NCBI GenBank assembly: GCA_020186115.1
Contig: WSYJ01000015.1
Coordinates: 77,501-141,500, forward strand
Source of the DNA: Histomonas meleagridis
Taxonomy: Eukaryota > Parabasalia > Tritrichomonadida > Dientamoebidae
Reading direction: 5' to 3'
Length of the DNA stretch: 64,000 bases
The position numbers were made by a program, and so were the translations under genes. Positions within the stretch are counted from its first letter, which is position 1. The number at the start of each line of letters is the position of its first letter. This document shows, in pieces, positions 61,148 to 64,000 of the stretch. The notes beneath the pieces were generated by a model. That model did not search any database and had not been told where the DNA came from. It was given only the letters and a program-made list of their open reading frames with translations.

Positions 61148-61684
61148 TTACTTTGATGAAATTTGTAGAACAAGGATTATAATCCATAAAACTTGAAGCA
61201 CAAACAAAATTATTGAAGAAGATGAACTGTGACTGATGATATAATCATATTGAAGAAATGAATATGAATAAATAGCATTATATCCATTAGATACAGGATC
61301 ATCAGGATGTTCAGAATTATATGTTAAAATCATTTGTTCAATATCTGGATATCTTGAAGCTCGATTCAAATAACAAATAATCAATCCAGGTATCAATGAA
61401 ATAACTGAGAAAAAATTTGAAGCAAATGTTGAGTTATTGAGCCTAAGTAAAATTGATATAAAACAGAACAAAGCAAAGAATAACAAAAAGATTAAATTTT
61501 GAACACCAACTGCTTTTCTCCAATGTTCACCACAACAAATATACATCCAATAAATAGCGTAACCAAATAAGCAAAAGCTAATTACGTAATTAAAAAACTC
61601 TTTCCATTTCTGTTTCTGCATTCTTAAACGTATCGTTATTTGACCTTCCCCATTTTCCAAATCGCGCCGATAAAAAATTTTCAT
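61148..61684 (-). CDS. Four-TM membrane protein, unknown
   Basis: 178 residues, ATG start. A basic cytosolic N-terminus (MKIFYRRDLENGEGQITIRLRMQKQKWKE) is followed by four hydrophobic helices at about 30-50, 62-80, 88-105 and 155-176. Between helix 3 and 4 lies a loop with NRASRYPDIEQMILTYNSEHPDDPVSNGYNAIYSYSF, which suggests an extracytosolic domain. No known family recognised. Divergent to the raptor-like gene, with only 39 bases between the start codons, so the two probably share a promoter. Confidence 0.7.
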   Translation of the reverse strand: MKIFYRRDLENGEGQITIRLRMQKQKWKEFFNYVISFCLFGYAIYWMYICCGEHWRKAVGVQNLIFLLFFALFCFISILLRLNNSTFASNFFSVISLIPGLIICYLNRASRYPDIEQMILTYNSEHPDDPVSNGYNAIYSYSFLQYDYIISHSSSSSIILFVLQVLWIIILVLQISSK

Positions 61685-61723
61685 TTAATTTGAATATATG
61701 GAAATCTGGGCATTCAATAATCA

Positions 61724-63607
61724 ATGAATGCAAACCCTTTAACGAGATGTTTCCAACAAAATCCTCCAATTAGGCGTTCTGTACGAGCTTCTCAGGTAAC
61801 GCATTCACGTGCTAATCCACAAACTCAAGCAGGAATGAGTCAAAAAACCAAATATGCCATATGTTTTCTTTGTTTGTTTGATGGTCTAAGAACTCCTTCT
61901 ATTCGTCGACTTGTTCGTAAGCCACGCACTATATGCGGTCATCCATTACTTACCTTTGATCCATCTTTTTATTCACCATCATCAAAACAAGCTTTAAAAA
62001 ATCAATATTCCCGTTATGTTTATTGCCCTTGTGAAATTACTGTTGATCCATCTGTTGAAACAGTCATAGAACTACTTAAAAAACATGCTTCATCATTACC
62101 ACCACAAAATGTTATTCTTCATTATTATGGACATGGTTGTCATCCACCCACATCCGATGGCTATTTATTTTTCTTTTCAGAGAATCGTTCGCGTTATAAG
62201 CCGATCAAAATCCAAAACATAATTAATACATGTTCATGTCCATTATGTTTTATCTTAGATTGTCCATTTGCAGCAGTCTTAGCTCCACATTTATCTACGC
62301 GCCCAAACATTTTTGCATTCATGGCATGTTCATCGTCAGAATATTTACCACTTTCCACCGATTGTCCAATGGATTTATTTTCGTCATGTTTATTATCTCC
62401 ATTTGAGACTGCTCTTTCCTTTCATATGCGCCAACATAACTCGATCTATAATGAGCCACGTGCGCCTGACAAATCTCTTATGACATTATTAGAAAAAATG
62501 TTTGCTTCTATACTTGAGTCGATATTATTTGATACACAAACACAAACCAATGTTGAATTATTTGTTAAAGATCCAAGTATTGCATTATTAACACGCGGAT
62601 TCATCTTAGCGCAACGTGTAATGTTATCCTTTAACTTACATCCGGTGTCAATACCCGCATTAAAACCAATGGCGTCACATCCATTATGGGACTTCTGGGA
62701 CATTGCTGTTGATTTTGCTATCACGCTACCAGAAGAAGAAGCAGGCGAAATGATCTTTAAGTTATTTATTGAATCATTTCGTAAGTTTCCTAATTCCGGA
62801 TATTTTCCATTGTTTTCATTTTTGTTAAAAATGCAAAAGTTTAGTCAAGAAGCAGCTAAAGTATTATTTGATTATTTAGATTCAGATGAAAACATATTAA
62901 TATCAGCATCACGAAGTGGTATAGCTATGACAATCATCGAGATGTCGAAGCCGTCGAATTATTCATTATTAATCTTAGCGAAAATTGTTGCGAAAGGAAT
63001 GTCGCAACAATTTAATCAACAAACTTCATTGAACTTTATCAACTCGGATAATTCGGAGATTATTAAATGTGGAATATTAGCGTTATGTTGTGCTATCACT
63101 AATCAATTCATACCATCGACAAATCGATTAATTACTTTATGTATCGAACATGCAATAGATTGCGCACCTTATTCGGCAATGTTATTAGGACAAATATTAA
63201 TGAAAGCTGGAAGGCTTTTAGGAGTTCCTTCATTCTATAAAAGGTTTTTGCCTTTGCTAAATGATGAAAGATCAGACATTAGAGCTGCAGCTGTTTACGT
63301 GCTCGGGTTCTCTAAGGATAAAACAGTGATAAATTACTTAACGAAATTGATGGATGATAATGAGCCAATAGTGAGAATGACTTTGATCGACGCGTTTAAT
63401 CAATTGGCTATGGACTTCGATGACGGAACAATTAGAGGATGTCTGAATAAGCTGAAAGATGATAAGGATGAAACTGTTAGAGAGAACTATAGAAACGTAG
63501 CAAACGACCCACAGAATAACGTGCCAATGATACTGTCAATGCTGATAAAATCTGTGTCGAAATCGGGATTCGGAGAAAGAATGAAAGTGAACGCATTGAT
63601 CATTTGA
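61724..63607 (+). CDS. Raptor-like TORC1 subunit, short form
   Basis: 627 residues. The N-terminal region (about 40-200) matches the raptor caspase-like domain: KYAICFLCLFDGLRTPSI, VILHYYGHGCHPPTSDGYLFFF (about 128-150, the raptor HYNGHG motif with Tyr for Asn), and FILDCPFAAVLAP (about 176), the YDCS position with Pro for Ser. The conserved FAFMACSSSEYLPLS follows. The rest is HEAT/ARM-like (LPLLNDERSDIRAAAVYVLGF; LTKLMDDNEPIVRMTLIDAF). Raptor presents substrates to TOR kinase in TORC1. Typical raptors are 1200-1500 residues with C-terminal WD40 repeats; here the frame ends after the HEAT part and no WD40 is seen downstream. Confidence 0.75.
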   Translation: MNANPLTRCFQQNPPIRRSVRASQVTHSRANPQTQAGMSQKTKYAICFLCLFDGLRTPSIRRLVRKPRTICGHPLLTFDPSFYSPSSKQALKNQYSRYVYCPCEITVDPSVETVIELLKKHASSLPPQNVILHYYGHGCHPPTSDGYLFFFSENRSRYKPIKIQNIINTCSCPLCFILDCPFAAVLAPHLSTRPNIFAFMACSSSEYLPLSTDCPMDLFSSCLLSPFETALSFHMRQHNSIYNEPRAPDKSLMTLLEKMFASILESILFDTQTQTNVELFVKDPSIALLTRGFILAQRVMLSFNLHPVSIPALKPMASHPLWDFWDIAVDFAITLPEEEAGEMIFKLFIESFRKFPNSGYFPLFSFLLKMQKFSQEAAKVLFDYLDSDENILISASRSGIAMTIIEMSKPSNYSLLILAKIVAKGMSQQFNQQTSLNFINSDNSEIIKCGILALCCAITNQFIPSTNRLITLCIEHAIDCAPYSAMLLGQILMKAGRLLGVPSFYKRFLPLLNDERSDIRAAAVYVLGFSKDKTVINYLTKLMDDNEPIVRMTLIDAFNQLAMDFDDGTIRGCLNKLKDDKDETVRENYRNVANDPQNNVPMILSMLIKSVSKSGFGERMKVNALII

Positions 63608-64000
63608 TGATATTTATTTTGATGAGAAAATAAAATTTATATTTGAACATTTTTATAAAATTTTTTGTTTCATTATTTGATAATTATTTCAATATTAAAA
63701 TTCGCGTTCATTATTTATATGAAAGTAAAGAAATTTGTAATTTGATTATTTTTATTGAATAATTCGCTATTAAAGTACTTTTTGTAACTAATTGAATAAC
63801 AATATCAAGTGAAATTTATATTAACTAAGCCAAATATTATTGATTTTTTTTTGTAGAAATAAAATTAAAGAAATAACTTTGTATTTTAATATCCTATTTT
63901 TTATTTGCATTCTGCATCACAAGAGGAAAATAAAATATATTAAAAACAATTTTCATAAAGAATGAATGAGATAAGGATCAAAACAAATGCCAAAAGATAT
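63608..64000. other. Intergenic, right window edge
   Basis: AT-rich sequence after the raptor-like gene; no WD40-coding frame and no other gene seen. Confidence 0.5.

Noticed and set aside
1-64000. Trichomonas consensus introns (GTAYGT ... ACTAACACACAG)
   Set aside because: No match to the 3' motif was seen by reading, and the housekeeping genes are open without interruption.

Overview
The window looks like nuclear DNA of a trichomonad parabasalid, most likely a Tritrichomonas-type species. Grounds: very AT-rich DNA; intron-free housekeeping genes packed on both strands; a huge BspA-like leucine-rich-repeat surface protein; ankyrin genes with the trichomonad type of N-terminal domain; a trichomonad-style TKL kinase; bacterial-like metabolic genes (transketolase, a uridine-kinase relic); and very short 5' leaders with Inr-, M3- and M5-like boxes of the kind described in Trichomonas vaginalis. 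The species is inferred, not proven.

Layout. 1-2450: plus-strand ankyrin cassettes, the distal ones decayed. 2.8-3.4 kb: broken uridine-kinase-like gene; then tRNA-Thr(TGT). 4.2-5.3 kb: Arp2. 5.7-6.0 kb: membrane-protein relic. 6.4-10.7 kb: BspA-like protein (minus). 11.2-16.8 kb: minus-strand array of about 34 ankyrin cassettes with a near-exact 170 bp period. 17.4-24.3 kb: transketolase, atypical Rab-like GTPase, Piwi-type Argonaute, Sec13. 24.4-28.9 kb: ankyrin gene with cassette tail, an ATG-less ORF, palindromic repeats, and ankyrin cassettes set in a 20 bp minisatellite. 29-37 kb: acidic-stalk surface protein, Vps8-like protein, adaptin mu. 37.7-43.1 kb: winged-helix-like protein, MFS transporter, transposase-like relic, small coiled-coil protein. 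43.9-57.3 kb: TKL kinase, importin-beta-like protein, Rab, profilin, ribosomal P0, GAF-PDE. 58-60 kb: second ankyrin gene, with a premature stop and a cassette tail. 60.4-63.6 kb: coiled-coil protein, four-TM protein, raptor-like protein.

Membrane traffic (Sec13, Vps8-like, mu adaptin, two small GTPases), actin (Arp2, profilin) and signalling (PDE, kinase, raptor) are well represented. There is no operon structure; each gene seems to have its own promoter.

The most unusual feature is the ankyrin cassette system. Each cassette carries about 30 in-frame ankyrin codons, followed by an AT-rich spacer of 80 nt with in-frame stops. The 170 bp unit is not a multiple of three, so no long ORF can exist. 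Yet units that have diverged strongly stay open and keep the ankyrin pattern, and the spacers keep their length. That implies selection for joining the coding parts, but I find no usable GT-AG splice sites. Non-canonical introns, translational bypass, DNA-level excision, micro-ORFs and silent recombination cassettes all remain possible.
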